From Heloderma charlesbogerti (taxonomy: Eukaryota; Chordata; Lepidosauria; Squamata; Helodermatidae), in contig JANEZZ010002705.1 of assembly GCA_026122225.1 (NCBI GenBank), positions 887,001 to 951,000 on the forward strand: 64,000 bases of DNA, read 5' to 3'. Numbering within the stretch: position 1 is the first letter of the stretch; every line of letters begins with the position of its first letter. Positions 54,482-64,000 of this stretch are shown piece after piece. The translations under genes were made by a program, and so were the position numbers. The notes beneath the pieces were generated by a model that saw only the letters and a program-made list of their open reading frames with translations, had not been told where the DNA came from and made no database searches.

Positions 54482-54700
54482 TATGATCCAGGACCCTAAC
54501 CCCTCAGTCCCAGAGGATGAGGCTCCTGAATTAATGGATCATGGAGAGGGCTCAGTTACAGAAGGGTGTCATGAGGTTCCCACCTTCTTAGGACTGAGTT
54601 CATCAGGAAGGTCCCAGGGACCAGCTCCCATGTCCAGAGAAAATTGCATTGTCATCCTCCAATTCTGAGGACTCTAGCAATAAAGATACCCTCGTGACAC
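54482..54700 (+). mobile_element. Possible LTR-like fragment
   Basis: TGTTATGATCCAGGACC start, acidic coding-like VPEDEAPELMDHGEGS, and AGCAATAAAGATACC (AATAAA at 54679). Resembles the other LTRs in style only; ends not fixed. Confidence 0.35.
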
Positions 54701-55079
54701 CGCCACTTCTGTGTTATTGCAGTCCAAGGCTGCTGAAACAGACCAGGCTTCTTTAAGGGAGAATGTGTCAGGAAATAGGGAAGTGGGACTAACCAGCCTA
54801 AAGGAGGCTGAAACCATACGTAATGCTCAGTTACAATCTGCTGCTTGTTGGAGCAACTTACAGACAAATTTGTCAGGCTTTCAGCCCCATCATCACTCAG
54901 AGCTCTCAGTGGTGCTGCTATATTTTTGTTGTTGTCTTTGGGGAAAACTGTACTCCTGCTTGGTTAGAATCCACTGAGCCTGCCTTATCAGTGTGAACCA
55001 AGAAAGCTAGGTCCTCATTGCAACAGGACTCACCAGCTGAAACAAAACATACCCATTCTAAGATGATGCCTGCCGCAAG
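54701..55079. other. Unassigned DNA
   Basis: Possibly a continuation of the preceding LTR-like piece; no motif. Confidence 0.35.
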
Positions 55080-55579
55080 TAGGGATGTTGTGGGTGCCCA
55101 ACTGGGTCTGGGAATCTGTCGGGCTCCCTCCCCCACCTCGTGCCCCTCTTGGACGTTCCCTGCACTCATCTGGATCCCGTCTGTGAGCACCACCATTTTC
55201 CCAAGCTTGGTTTTATGAAAAAAAGAGGGCTTTAAAAATGTGCATATTTAAATATACACAAACCAGAGCTGGGAAAGGCTGAGCTATGCAATGTTAGAGG
55301 CATAAATGGCCCATTTACACCTCTAATATTGCATATATCAACCTTTTCCAGCCCTAATTTGTGCATAGTTAAATATGCTAATTTTTAAAGGCCTCATTTT
55401 TTTGTAAAACAAACTCAGGAAAATGGTGGGCATGAGTTGATGGGATCCAGGGTGAGTGTTGGGAAGCTCAGCAAGCTCGTGGGGGCTTGAATGTAGGTCC
55501 AGGGGGGGGGGCTCGAGCAGGGTCAGAGCTTCAGTGGGCGCCTGCCAAAGCCAGACAGGGGTGGGTCCATTCATCCCTA
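55080..55579. mobile_element. hAT foldback element
   Basis: Ends TAGGGATGTTGTGGGTGCC and CCATTCATCCCTA. Flanks GCCGCAAG and GCTGCAAG match at 7 of 8 (a CpG change). The element is one long imperfect palindrome centred near 55310: TTTAAAAATGTGCATATTTA / TAAATATGCTAATTTTTAAA; AATGTTAGAGG / CCTCTAATATT. Confidence 0.85.
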
Positions 55580-55737
55580 GCTGCAAGTCAAATGTGCATC
55601 ATTAAAAATCAGAGTTTCTTCACAACTTTTGATTTATTCACATACCAAGTTTATGCAGATTTATATAGATTCATCAATCCATTATTCGATTGTAATTTGA
55701 CTCATACAATAAATTGACTAAGATTCCTTTAATTGTG

Positions 55738-55977
55738 ACAGCTTTATGAAGAATCCATAAGGGAGGCTCAGAGCATGGCAACAAGGGAGAGTGCCTTTTC
55801 CGGGATAGCCCCCTACTGTGGAATGTTCTCTCCACTCACGCTGCCTGGCACCAACATCACAGTGGCCCCTATTCCCAGGCATTTGATGGGGTTTTGTTGT
55901 CAGTTGTTTTATGAGGTCATGTTATGTCATTGTAATTGCTTTTACCTGTTTTAAATTGTTTTTAAATTTTGTATGTT

Positions 55978-56027
<50 letters not shown>

Positions 56028-56042
56028 GATAGATAGATAGAT

Positions 56043-56104
<62 letters not shown>

Positions 56105-56168
56105 AGTTTTATAATGTTTGTGAATTGTCCAGAAAGCTTTGGCTATTGGGCAGCATAGAAATGAAATA
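55738..56168 (+). mobile_element. L2-like LINE 3' end with internal (GATA)n
   Basis: TTTTCCGGGATAGCCCCCTA, CTGTGGAATGTTCTCTCC correspond to the FSVVAPTLWNSLP block. The 3' UTR is split by (GATA)n, then GAAAGCTTTGGCTATTGGGC and (GAAATAAAAT) tail. Confidence 0.7.
55981..56107 (+). repeat. (GATA)n microsatellite
   Basis: About 30 GATA units with three GATGATA or GATAATA interruptions. Confidence 0.98.
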
Positions 56169-56399
56169 AAATGAAATCCACATGGATTACAAGATAGGAG
56201 GTCTGCATTGAATTTATGTACCAACAAGCATTTATCTTGCATCCCCCTACCACCTCTCCCCACAAAACACACATTGAAGATGGTCATAAATAAGCCAATA
56301 TTAAAACAAATATCCAACTGCATCTGTGGACTGAGGGGCAGAGCAGGAACGCTACCATAAAATAATTTTAGGTTTTAATTTTACAACTGTCCACTTAAG

Positions 56400-56628
56400 G
56401 TAGAATTTTTAAAAGGTGATTTTGACTAACTTACCTCCTGATGGTATGAGCTATTTGACAGTGGAACAGACTGCCTTGGAAGGAGGTGGACTCTCCTTCA
56501 TTAGAGGTTCTTCATTAGAGGTTCTTAAGCAGAGCTGGATAACCACCTATCTGAGAGGCTTTACCAGTGGATTTCCTGCACTGACAGGGGGTTGGACTGC
56601 ATGATATTTGAGGTCCCTTCCAACTCAA
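56400..56628 (+). mobile_element. CR1-like LINE 3' end
   Basis: GTGGAACAGACTGCCTTGGA, TAAGCAGAGCTGGATAACCA, GGGGGTTGGACTGCATGATA and GGTCCCTTCCAACTC, the classical CR1 ending. The 15-bp unit TTCATTAGAGGTTC is duplicated at 56498-56526. Confidence 0.75.
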
Positions 56629-56631
56629 TGG

Positions 56632-56745
56632 ATTGGATCCAGACCTAGTCATAGTTAGAGTAGACCCATTGAAATCAATGGGACTTAAGTTAGTCATGAG
56701 TAACTGAAGTCTACCCCATTGACATCAACAGGTCTCCTCTAAGGG
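56632..56745. repeat. GGATCCAGACTTAGTCAT palindromic repeat
   Basis: TTGGATCCAGACCTAGTCAT, GTAGACCCATTGAAATCAAT mirrored by CCCATTGACATCAACAGGTC; right end decayed and followed by a CCTACAACTCCCAACATTCC foldback piece to 56833. Confidence 0.7.
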
Positions 56746-56833
56746 TACATCCTACAACTCCCAACATTCCCCAGCCGGCACTGGGAGTTGCAGGACATTT
56801 TTCTGTCCAAACATGCATCGGATTGTGTCCCAA

Positions 56834-57726
56834 GTCTAGATACAACTTTATGGTTCTGTATTAGTAGCAGAATTTTTCATGATTTCTGGTGGCTTTTACA
56901 TTTCCTGCCAATCCTATAATTGTAAAATCTTGGACTTTGAAATAAAAACAGCAATACCATAAGAAAGAACCCTGAGAGATTTTATCTCTTCCTGGATTTA
57001 AAGCAGGCTACATGGCAGCAAAATGTGGCAGGCATGGTTTGCTGTTATTTAAGAAGCTGTTTTAAGCCTATGGACACTTTCTTTCCTTAGGTGTTGTTGC
57101 TTTGAATGTTCTATTTTATGTTCATGTTTTTCATTTATAACCTGCATCCTGCATGATGATGTGGCCCTTATATTCTTCCCACTCTAGCCCATGTTGCAAT
57201 GTAAACAGCATGGACACCCTACCCAGAATAGAATGCTGCTCTACCTACTTGGTGCTGCAACATTTAAAATAATCAAGGACAGCCTTGTGCCAATTTGGAA
57301 AGGGCCCCCAACACTCCCCTATGTGGGCTGCTGTCTTCAATTTTCACACCCATCCCAGTACTGAGCTGGGTAAAAACAAATTGCAGTTGACAAAGTGTGT
57401 TCTTTTAATTAATTGACACTCCAATTAGAACTAATTAATTGCTGACTAAAGTATCAACCCATGTAATTATGTATCAAAATAAATAATCTTACAAGCTAAA
57501 TGAGGCAGCTGGTTGCAAAATAATGAGGACTTACCCTCTATATATGCATTTTCCCCTATCCTTCCAGTACTGGTGATATCCATGCTCCTTTATTTTCAAA
57601 AGAGATAGCACTGAATCTGGATCCACATTAAGCAAAATGGTTATAAGTGAGGGAATGAAGAAAAGACATAAGTGAGAAGTAAATTATTACTAGGGAAAGG
57701 TGAGGCATACAGTTGGATGGACACTT
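56834..57726. other. Unassigned DNA
   Basis: No gene or repeat recognised. Confidence 0.4.
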
Positions 57727-58146
57727 AGGGCAAAATCCTATGGCCGCTAGACAGCCATAGGATTTCTCATTTGGGGGGAAACCACCTTGGAGCCAGCACT
57801 CCAAGGTGGGTTCCCAAAAAACCTCCTCCACGCCCCCTCATAGGCGGTGCGGTTCGTCCCTTGGAAGAGCAGCATGGAGCAGGGGGAAAGGGGATGTTCC
57901 TGGAGGAGGGGAGGGGAGGGGAAGGCAGAAGCACTGGTACAATGCTTCCTATGTGCAGGCTGGCCTTCCCCCCATTCCCCTGCTCCAAGCCACTCCAACA
58001 AGATAGCTGAAATTGCCCATCTAGCCAGAAATGCAGGACGACCAGAGCGCAGAGGAGAAGATCTCCTCCGTGCTCTGCCCTCCCTGAATTGGATAGTCAG
58101 TCACCTCTGAGTTCAGAGGTGGGTGACTATCCACATAGGATTGCAC
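57727..58146. repeat. Kolobok-like foldback
   Basis: CTTAGGGCAAAATCCTATGG left; CCACATAGGATTGCACC right. Internal hairpins CACCTTGGAGCC... /CCAAGGTGG and CACCTCTGAGTTCAGAGGTG. Same family as 17708 and 48651. Confidence 0.6.
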
Positions 58147-58414
58147 CTGGAGTCATCTTTAGTGAAGACTAGGGATGGGAGAAAATATTGTTCAGCTCAC
58201 ATTTTAATGCAACCTAATTTCACCCTTTTGAACCACTATGTCAGGGGTGGGAAATCTTTTTGGGTCCATGGGCACATTTTAAATATTGAAATATGTCTGC
58301 TGGCACCACCAAAAAATTCTGTTACCCAATTATGCCCAATTATAAATAAATCATGCTACAAACAGAGTGTCAAACAATAACAACAGTACAAAGAAAAGGG
58401 AATTGTAATTCAGT

Positions 58415-58837
58415 CAGGGCTGTCAGAAAAATCCATAATGGAACCAAATGAGTTCCAATTTCATGACTACAACCTGCAGATTCCACAACAGACCAGCTCC
58501 CTGCCCCCCCCACCCCCCCACCCCCCGTTGGGCAAATTCAGTGGACTTACAGACCATTTCTCTAACTTTCGCAAATTTTGCACAAATTTCATCATAGAAA
58601 AATGTGCATTTAAAAAAAAAAAAGCTAGCCAAAAATGCACATTTCCTTCACAGACTCATGTGTGAAAATGCACATTTTGGGGGAATTTGCTCATTTTCAC
58701 ATGTGTGAATTTGCACAAATTCAGAAACAAAAAAAAATCAAATTCTGTGGACTGGTGGACAATAGAATGAAGGGCTGGGCACCTGACAATCCGTGCAACA
58801 CAGACGGAATGGATTTTACACAATCCATACATCCCTA
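58415..58837. mobile_element. hAT-type MITE
   Basis: Ends CAGGGCTGTCAGAAAAATCC and ATCCATACATCCCTA. Flanks AATTCAGT and AATTTATG match at 5 of 8, so the call rests mainly on homology to 28244-28633. Confidence 0.7.
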
Positions 58838-59299
58838 AATTTATGGAACACATCTCAAAAAAAGAAAAAAGGGGTATCTGTCTGACATCCTTGTCATCAC
58901 CTGTAAATATCTATTATCTCAGAGGGTGATACTTAGGGACAGTTAGACCCTAAGGTGCCTAGGTGGGAAAAAAAAACACTTACTTTGGGGTACAGGACTT
59001 GGTCGAATGTACTTGTGATAAATAGGATGTAAAACTGACTCAAAATTGGCAATGGTGGCCATTTTCAAACAAATGCCTATTAGGAAATGGGTTGATTTTG
59101 AAGATGGCAATATTCATTGACATTGGTTATTGGTTGCAAAATTAATCTCTGTATGGGGCACCCCCAAAGCACCCCACTTCACTTTGTTATTTGGGATTCG
59201 GAACGATGCAGTGCACAGCCCTAATTAGAAGCAGTGTTTCCAAAACATGCACAAGTTTATTATTTGAAATGCAGCAATTTCAAATTTATATTTACATAA
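58838..59299. other. Unassigned DNA with a lone hAT-like end
   Basis: CAGTGCACAGCCCTA at 59209-59223 resembles a right terminus (CAGCCCTA) but no left partner was found. Confidence 0.4.
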
Positions 59300-60028
59300 A
59301 TATTTCTCTAATCAAAGCTTCACGGCTTCCGAGGTGGGCCCAATCCAGCTCGGGCAGCTTCAGGGGGACCCCAACCTGCCTTGGCCCCTAATCCAAAGCA
59401 GGGTTCAGATGGTGAACCCCACTTCGGGTCCTCCCAACACCCCCATGCAATCCCCAGCTCCTTACCTGGGCCGCCTCCTCCTCTGCTGCCTCTGCAGCCG
59501 TCACCTTCTCCATCACCGTGCCGCAGCTGCCTTCTCTGTCACGCTGCCGCCGCCTTTGCTGCCACCACTGCTGTCTTCTCCACCACTGCCATCTCCTGAG
59601 GCCTGGACGTGCGGCAACTCTTCTCGCAGGGAGTCGCCATTTTTAAAGTGGTGACTCCCTGGAACTTCCAGGAGGTTGCCATTTTAAAAATAGTGACTCC
59701 CTGGAAGAAGATGAGTCATCATGCATCCAGACCTCAGGAGAAGATGGTGGCGGTGGTGGCAGTGGCGGCATGGCAGCAGAGAAGGCAAAGCAGGCGGCGG
59801 CACAGTGGCGAGGAGAAGGTGGCAGGGTGCTCAGGTAAGGACCTAGAGGCACCGGGGCCTGGACCAAGGGCCGAAGCTCTGAAGCGCACCGAGTGCTTCG
59901 GTGAGCCCCGACCCACTCTGGGTCGCTTCGTGCCCCCTCTGCTTTGTCTCAGAAGGGGCACAAAATGACCCGAAGTGGCCCACTTCGACACACGGTTCAA
60001 GCCTCGGGCCGAAGGGTTCACAGCCCTA
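59300..60028. mobile_element. Large foldback element, CAGCCCTA end
   Basis: An imperfect palindrome centred near 59670: left CTTACCTGGGCCGCC..., right CTCAGGTAAGGACC; centre GGGAGTCGCCATTTTTAAA / TTTAAAAATAGTGACTCCC. Right end GGTTCACAGCCCTA. It shares outward donor-like motifs with the TAGGGATG family. Left end and target duplication not resolved. Confidence 0.6.
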
Positions 60029-60054
60029 ATACCAACACAGTAAATAAACAAATA

Positions 60055-60180
60055 GGATTGGATCCAGACTTGGTCATACACAGTAGACACATTGAAATCA
60101 ATAAGACTTAAGTTAGTCATGATTAGCTTCAGGCCCATTGTTTTCAGTGGGTCTTCTCAAAGTATGACTAAGTCTGGATC
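60055..60180. repeat. GGATCCAGACTTAGTCAT palindromic repeat, split
   Basis: ATTGGATCCAGACTTGGTCA ... AGTATGACTAAGTCTGGATC; its last bases CAACC are found at 61508 beyond the hAT nest. Confidence 0.8.
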
Positions 60181-60596
60181 TAGGGATGTTGGAGAATTCT
60201 GCCACGGACGCCAATGAGGCCAGATTCAAAAGAATTCAAAAGATAGGCTAGCCTATCGCGGGGAAAACCACAGATGCAAATGGCGTAGCGGACACCATTT
60301 GCGGCCGTAAAGCCCTTAGTTTAAGCTAAATGCAGCCATTTAATCTGCATTTAGCTTAATCTAAGAGCTTTACAGCCGCAAATGGCATAGTGGACACCAT
60401 TTGCATCTGGAGTCAACCCGATAAAGCACGGCAATGGCAGCCGCCTGTATCGCTGGCGATATGGAGCCTGCAGCCAGCTCCACAGAATCACTTTGGCGCA
60501 GGCCAAAGAGGATTCCAGGAGGAGGGACAGATCGCCTCCCCTGCCCTCTGCAGAACCCCCTCAGAACAAATGGTAGGGGTTCCACCCATCTCTATC

Positions 60597-61493
60597 TAGG
60601 GAAGTCAGAGAATTCCGCCACAGATCTCGGGGAGGCCGAATGCCAGCACATTCAGCCCCTCGAAATCGGTGGCGGAACAGTCTGCCCCCCCCGGGACGAG
60701 ACTTACCTGAGGCAGATCTTCCAGGCGGCGGTGGCAGCAGCTCCGGCAGTGGTTCGGCGGCGGCAGCAGCTGGTCTTCCGACCGGCTGCCACCGCCGCCA
60801 TTTCCAGTTAAAAAAAAAAAACGTGATAGGCTACGTAAAGATTTACGTAGCCTATCACGGCTAAGTTTTTTTTAAAAAGTGATAGGGTACATAAATGTTT
60901 ACGTAGCCTATCATGGCTGACCTAAAAAAAAAAAAAAAAACGCTCGTACGCAAATGGCAGCGGCCACGGCCGCCGCCATTTGCGTTCCTTATTTTGGCAC
61001 GTCTTAGTCTACGTCAAGATTTACGTAGACTAAGACAGTGAAAATAAGGGGAACGCAAATAGCGTAGCGTCCGCTACGCTATTTGCATTCCCCTTATTTT
61101 CGCCGTTTTAGTCTACATAAATCTTGGCGTAGACTAAGACGTGCCAAAATAAGGAATGCAAATGGCGGCGGCCGTGGCCGCTGCCATTTGCGTACGAGCG
61201 TTTTTTTGTGTTTTTTTAGGTCAGCCATGATAGGCTACATAAACATTTACGTAGCCTATCACAGCTGACTGCAGGGATGCAAACGGCGGTGCCTACGGAT
61301 GTCCGGCTGCTGGCAGAGCTGGCCGGCGGCTCCGCAGAATCCCTGCGGAGCACAGCCAGCCGGCCAGGATTCCGGGGGGGGGGAGGAACGGAGCGCCTCA
61401 CCCCCATCCAGGATTCTGGGGGGAGGGGCAGAGCGCCTCCCCCCCCACCATCAGCATAATCCGCGAAAGGTAAGTGCCTTTCGTACATCCCTA
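60597..61493. mobile_element. hAT palindrome-array element, inner
   Basis: Ends TAGGGAAGTCAGAGAATTCC and TTTCGTACATCCCTA. Perfect target duplication TCTCTATC (60589-60596, 61494-61501). Begins with the GAATGCCAGCACATTC hairpin end, ACTTACCTG (60701), a GC-rich block, an AT-type palindrome (60821-60858), the higher-order palindrome 60879-61262, C-run/G-run arms and AAAGGTAAGT (61466). No transposase. Confidence 0.93.
60879..61262. repeat. Higher-order palindrome, about 384 bp
   Basis: Arms of about 190 bp meet near 61069 inside CGCAAATAGCGTAGCG/CGCTACGCTATTTGC. Each arm runs AT-type, GC-type, TAGTCTACG-type, GCAAATAGCG-type. Arms are near identical, including CGTACGCAAATGGCAGCGGC and GGCACGTCTTAGTCTACG. 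Confidence 0.93.
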
Positions 61494-61513
61494 TCTCTAT
61501 CTGGATCCAACCG

Positions 61514-62060
61514 ATAGCATACAATTTCATCAACAAAACCGATCATGCTACATGTCCAGTGGTCAATTTGCAGGGGTCTTGGAAAGGCTACTCCAAATGA
61601 CTGCCTCTAACAGACCCAGGATGGAGGCTAATTTGCAACCAGTAAAGGTTAGTTTAGTCTTTTGCCTACTGATAACATGGATACAGGACCAATTCTAACT
61701 TTGAACAGCTTTGGAAATAACTATGATTGTGTACATTAATCAGGATATACACAACTCATTCTCAAGTGCTTTCTTTACAAGTGTTTGCTTATTTTAAACA
61801 ATGTTAAAATGAGTGGGTTTAATGAGTGGGTATAGTTCTCAAATCAACATGACATCTGTAGCAAGGAAAGTCAGTCTTGTCAATGCCACAGTGCGTTCCA
61901 ATTGTGTGGATAAAGTATGTGATTTTCAATTGTAAAGGGATGAAAGCTATCAAACCCTGGATGTCAACAGAATGATCTGAAATGCATACACTGTGGAGTG
62001 TGTATGTATGTCCACACTGTGGAGTTCCAAATATCTCCTTCTTTTCTGCTCCCGTTTCAC
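61514..62060. other. Unassigned DNA
   Basis: No gene or repeat recognised. Confidence 0.4.
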
Positions 62061-62259
62061 CAGTGGAGGCTGGTGTCTCTAATTTTGGTGGGGCTGTAAT
62101 TCCATTCTGGGTTTCAGTCAGTACCAGCCAGAATTCTAATGGAGCTATCCACAGTGCTGAACCCATTTTGGAGAGGTCCTTTAGAGTTCTGTCTGGTATT
62201 GACTAAAAACCAGAATGGAATCACAGCCCCACCAAAATCAGAGCCACCAGCCTCCACTG
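62061..62259. mobile_element. CAGTGGAGGCTGGTG hAT MITE
   Basis: Ends CAGTGGAGGCTGGTGTCTC and CCAGCCTCCACTG. Flanks CGTTTCAC and CTTTTCAC match at 7 of 8. Confidence 0.82.
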
Positions 62260-62261
62260 CT

Positions 62262-62459
62262 TTTCACATTATTACATCTAGCTTTGACTTCTGTAATACA
62301 CTTTATGTAGGGATGCCTTTGAAGTTGGTTGGCTGCAGGACCATGAACAGGGATGCAGCAATTTGAACATATCTCACGAGTACTAAAGGATCTGTACTGC
62401 TTCTGCTTACCACTTTGTTTCCAGGCTCAGTTCAAAGTGCTGGTTTTAATCAGCTTGGG

Positions 62460-62460
<1 letters not shown>
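62262..62460 (+). pseudogene. L2-like LINE fragment
   Basis: Reads SSFDFCNTLYVGMPLKLV and later KDLYCFCLPLCFQAQFKVLV, matching the LDYCNALYVGLPLKTV and LKELHWLPVVFRAKFKVLV blocks of 1217-2350, with an internal deletion. Ends in (ATCT)n at 62461-62501. Confidence 0.7.

Positions 62461-62501
<41 letters not shown>
62461..62501. repeat. (ATCT)n microsatellite
   Basis: Ten perfect ATCT units. Confidence 0.98.
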
Positions 62502-62782
62502 GACTTAATATTAAAAATCTCCAAGCAATTCACATACAATATTAAAAATCACATTTAAATACTATATTAAAGCACTATTAAAAGCAATGTTGACTTAAAC
62601 AGCAAAACAAGTATATTTAAAACAATACTAATAAAAACAATTTAAAAACTACAATAACAGTACAAAACAATACAAAAAGCAGTAATATGGAGAAGCACAT
62701 GATGAACTGAAGTTATTTACAAGCCAGAGAAGGCCTCAGTGAACAAGTGCATTTTCAGGAGGCATTTGAAACATTTCTTGCC
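62502..62782 (-). mobile_element. L2-like LINE 3' end, minus strand, split
   Basis: Minus strand AT-rich 3' UTR, with AAGAAATGTTTCAAATGCCTCC and GGCCTTCTCTGGCTTG at its inner end; continues as GGTTTTCCAGAGGATGGGTG and GAGAAGGCCCACC after 63252. The microsatellite at 62461 sits at its tail. Confidence 0.55.
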
Positions 62783-63252
62783 TAGGGGTGTACGAAACCC
62801 CACTTACCTGGCTCCACTGGGATCCATTCCTCCCTCCCCCCCAGAATCCTGCCCAGCTGGCTCTGCTCCATGGCCAGTCTGCAGAGCTGCTGGCCAGGAC
62901 AACCCACAGCGGGGCCTCCAGCTGCTGCCGGGCTGCTGCGGACGCAAATGGCATCCTGCATAGGGGACGCCATTTATGTCCCTACGCTAGCCCGTGGTAG
63001 GCTATTTAAATATTTACGTAGCCTATCACAGCTAAAGCAGGGATGCAAATGACATCCCCTACGCCAGTTGCGTCCTTGCTTTAGCCGTGATAGGCTACGT
63101 AAATATTTACAGCAAGGGTCCAGCAAGGGTCCATCCTGGGGGGATTCCACGGGTTGGTGGGGGGGAGGCCATTCTTCCATGGACTCCAGGGGGCCGGATT
63201 CTAAAGAATCCAGCCCCACTGGAGTCCATGGTGGAATTCTCCGCCATCCCTA
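62783..63252. mobile_element. hAT palindrome-array element, short form
   Basis: Ends TAGGGGTGTACGAAACCCCA and ATTCTCCGCCATCCCTA. Flanks TTCTTGCC and TTCCTTCC match at 6 of 8. AT-type palindromes at 62993-63032 and 63083-63111 (second truncated). Donor-like CACTTACCTG at 62801. It sits in an L2-like 3' end. Confidence 0.82.
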
Positions 63253-63675
63253 TTCCTTCCTCCTGAACTGCATGGGGAAGGGTTTTCCAGAGGATGGGTG
63301 CCATCAATGAGAAGGCCCACCTTTGAGACATGGCAACATTCTGTTGGTTGTGGAACAACCAGCAAGGCCTCCTCAGAAGATCTTAATGGCCAGCTGGCTA
63401 TATATAGGGGGAGATACCTAAAGTTCTTCCTTCTGTACCTCCCACACAAACCTACCCAACCTTTAAGATGTTCTATCAATTCTCTTATGAGGTGAGGGTG
63501 GGTGGCACACCTTTCCAGTTGGAACGAATAGAAAAAAAACAGGTGACAAATGAGAATGGGAGTGATCCAAACTGAGTTTTGAACTGAAGTTCGGAGAATT
63601 TCAGCAAGCACGAGAATTTCAGCAAGCACCTGGGTTTCCCATATCTACTTCTGCATGCATTTTTTTTATTGTTTG
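63253..63675. other. L2-like 3' remainder and unassigned DNA
   Basis: The first 120 bases continue the minus-strand L2-like end; the rest is unassigned. A CGAGAATTTCAGCAAGCA unit is tandemly duplicated at 63592-63628. Confidence 0.4.
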
Positions 63676-63812
63676 GGTGCAATCCTATGCATGTTCAGAC
63701 AGAAAAAAAGTCCTACAACTTCCAGCATTCCCCAGCCAGCATAGCTTGCTGGAGAACCAGGTGCTAACCAGGGCTGACTTTTTTTCTGTCTAAACATGCA
63801 TAGGATTGCACC
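63676..63812. repeat. Kolobok-like palindrome
   Basis: GGGTGCAATCCTATGCATGT mirrors ACATGCATAGGATTGCACCC; inner GACAGAAAAAAAGTC mirrors GACTTTTTTTCTGTC. Flanks here are not TTAA. Confidence 0.7.
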
Positions 63813-63845
63813 CTGAGTGGCTTGACCATTTTAATTGCTGCTTCC

Positions 63846-63846
<1 letters not shown>

Positions 63847-63885
<39 letters not shown>

Positions 63886-64000
63886 TCATTTCTATACCAC
63901 CCAAGAGGTGAAGGTCTCTGGACGGTTCACCAAAATTAAAACCATAGAGTGCAGCATAAACCAATATAAAATATGAATGCTTAAATCCACAATGTAATAG
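63847..64000 (-). mobile_element. L2-like LINE 3' end with (ATT)n, runs off window
   Basis: (ATT)n at 63847-63885, then TTCATTTCTATACCACCCAA, the complement of the TTGGGTGGTATAGAAATGAA tail type. The rest lies beyond the window. Confidence 0.6.

Larger units (their letters stand above)
60181..61499. mobile_element. Outer hAT element, interrupted at its very end
   Basis: Begins TAGGGATGTTGGAGAATTCT; its right end CATCTCTA is completed at 61499. Perfect target duplication TCTGGATC (60173-60180, 61500-61507). The interior palindrome 60295-60400 pairs TAAAGCCCTTAGTTTAAGCT with AGCTTAATCTAAGAGCTTTA, flanked by GCAAATGGCGTAGCGGACACC modules. The inner element hit its last 8 bases. Confidence 0.9.

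Overview
The window looks like repeat-dense, intergenic or intronic DNA of a squamate reptile (lizard or snake). The evidence is the repeat set: a Sauria-type SINE (tRNA-like head, Bov-B-like tail), tRNA-Ala-like and 5S-rRNA-derived SINEs, L2-like and CR1-like LINEs with microsatellite 3' tails, and many hAT-type DNA elements. I found no host protein-coding gene, exon series, functional tRNA or rRNA gene, or CRISPR array. The one long open frame (1217-2350, minus) is the reverse transcriptase of a 5'-truncated LINE. Genus cannot be set from this sequence.

Layout. 1-8.8 kb: L2-like LINE, SINE and hAT fragments in old unique DNA. 8.8-11.1 kb: a decayed L2-like LINE split by a palindrome-rich hAT element with a perfect 8-bp target duplication. 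12.5-13.4 kb: an AT-rich satellite with about 340-bp higher-order periodicity. 13.7-18.8 kb: hAT, LTR, SINE, a TTAA-type foldback and L2-like pieces. 20-29 kb: hAT and LTR copies and SINEs, including a Sauria SINE inside a hAT element. 29-34 kb: one hAT, CR1-like and L2-like LINEs. 35-39 kb: hAT in hAT in LTR. 41-47 kb: a hAT holding a 5S SINE; an LTR-like unit split by a hAT; and a three-layer nest (hAT, hAT, solo LTR). 48-58 kb: foldbacks, hAT pairs and L2 tails. 59-63.3 kb: a large foldback, a hAT-in-hAT nest and a hAT inside an L2 3' end.

The main finding is a hAT-like superfamily with ends TAGGGATG...CATCCCTA, like the Ac terminus, and 8-bp target duplications that I checked base by base at more than 20 insertions. 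Its youngest members carry no transposase. Their interiors are arrays of short palindromes: one built on GTGATAGGCTACGTAAAT and its complement, and one on ACGCAAATGGCGGC and its complement. In several copies these are folded again into palindromes of about 330-390 bp. Some subterminal regions carry outward-facing splice-donor-like motifs, and these elements are the innermost layer of most nests. I regard this modular palindrome-array family as the best candidate for something undescribed; whether it is already in a repeat library cannot be judged here.
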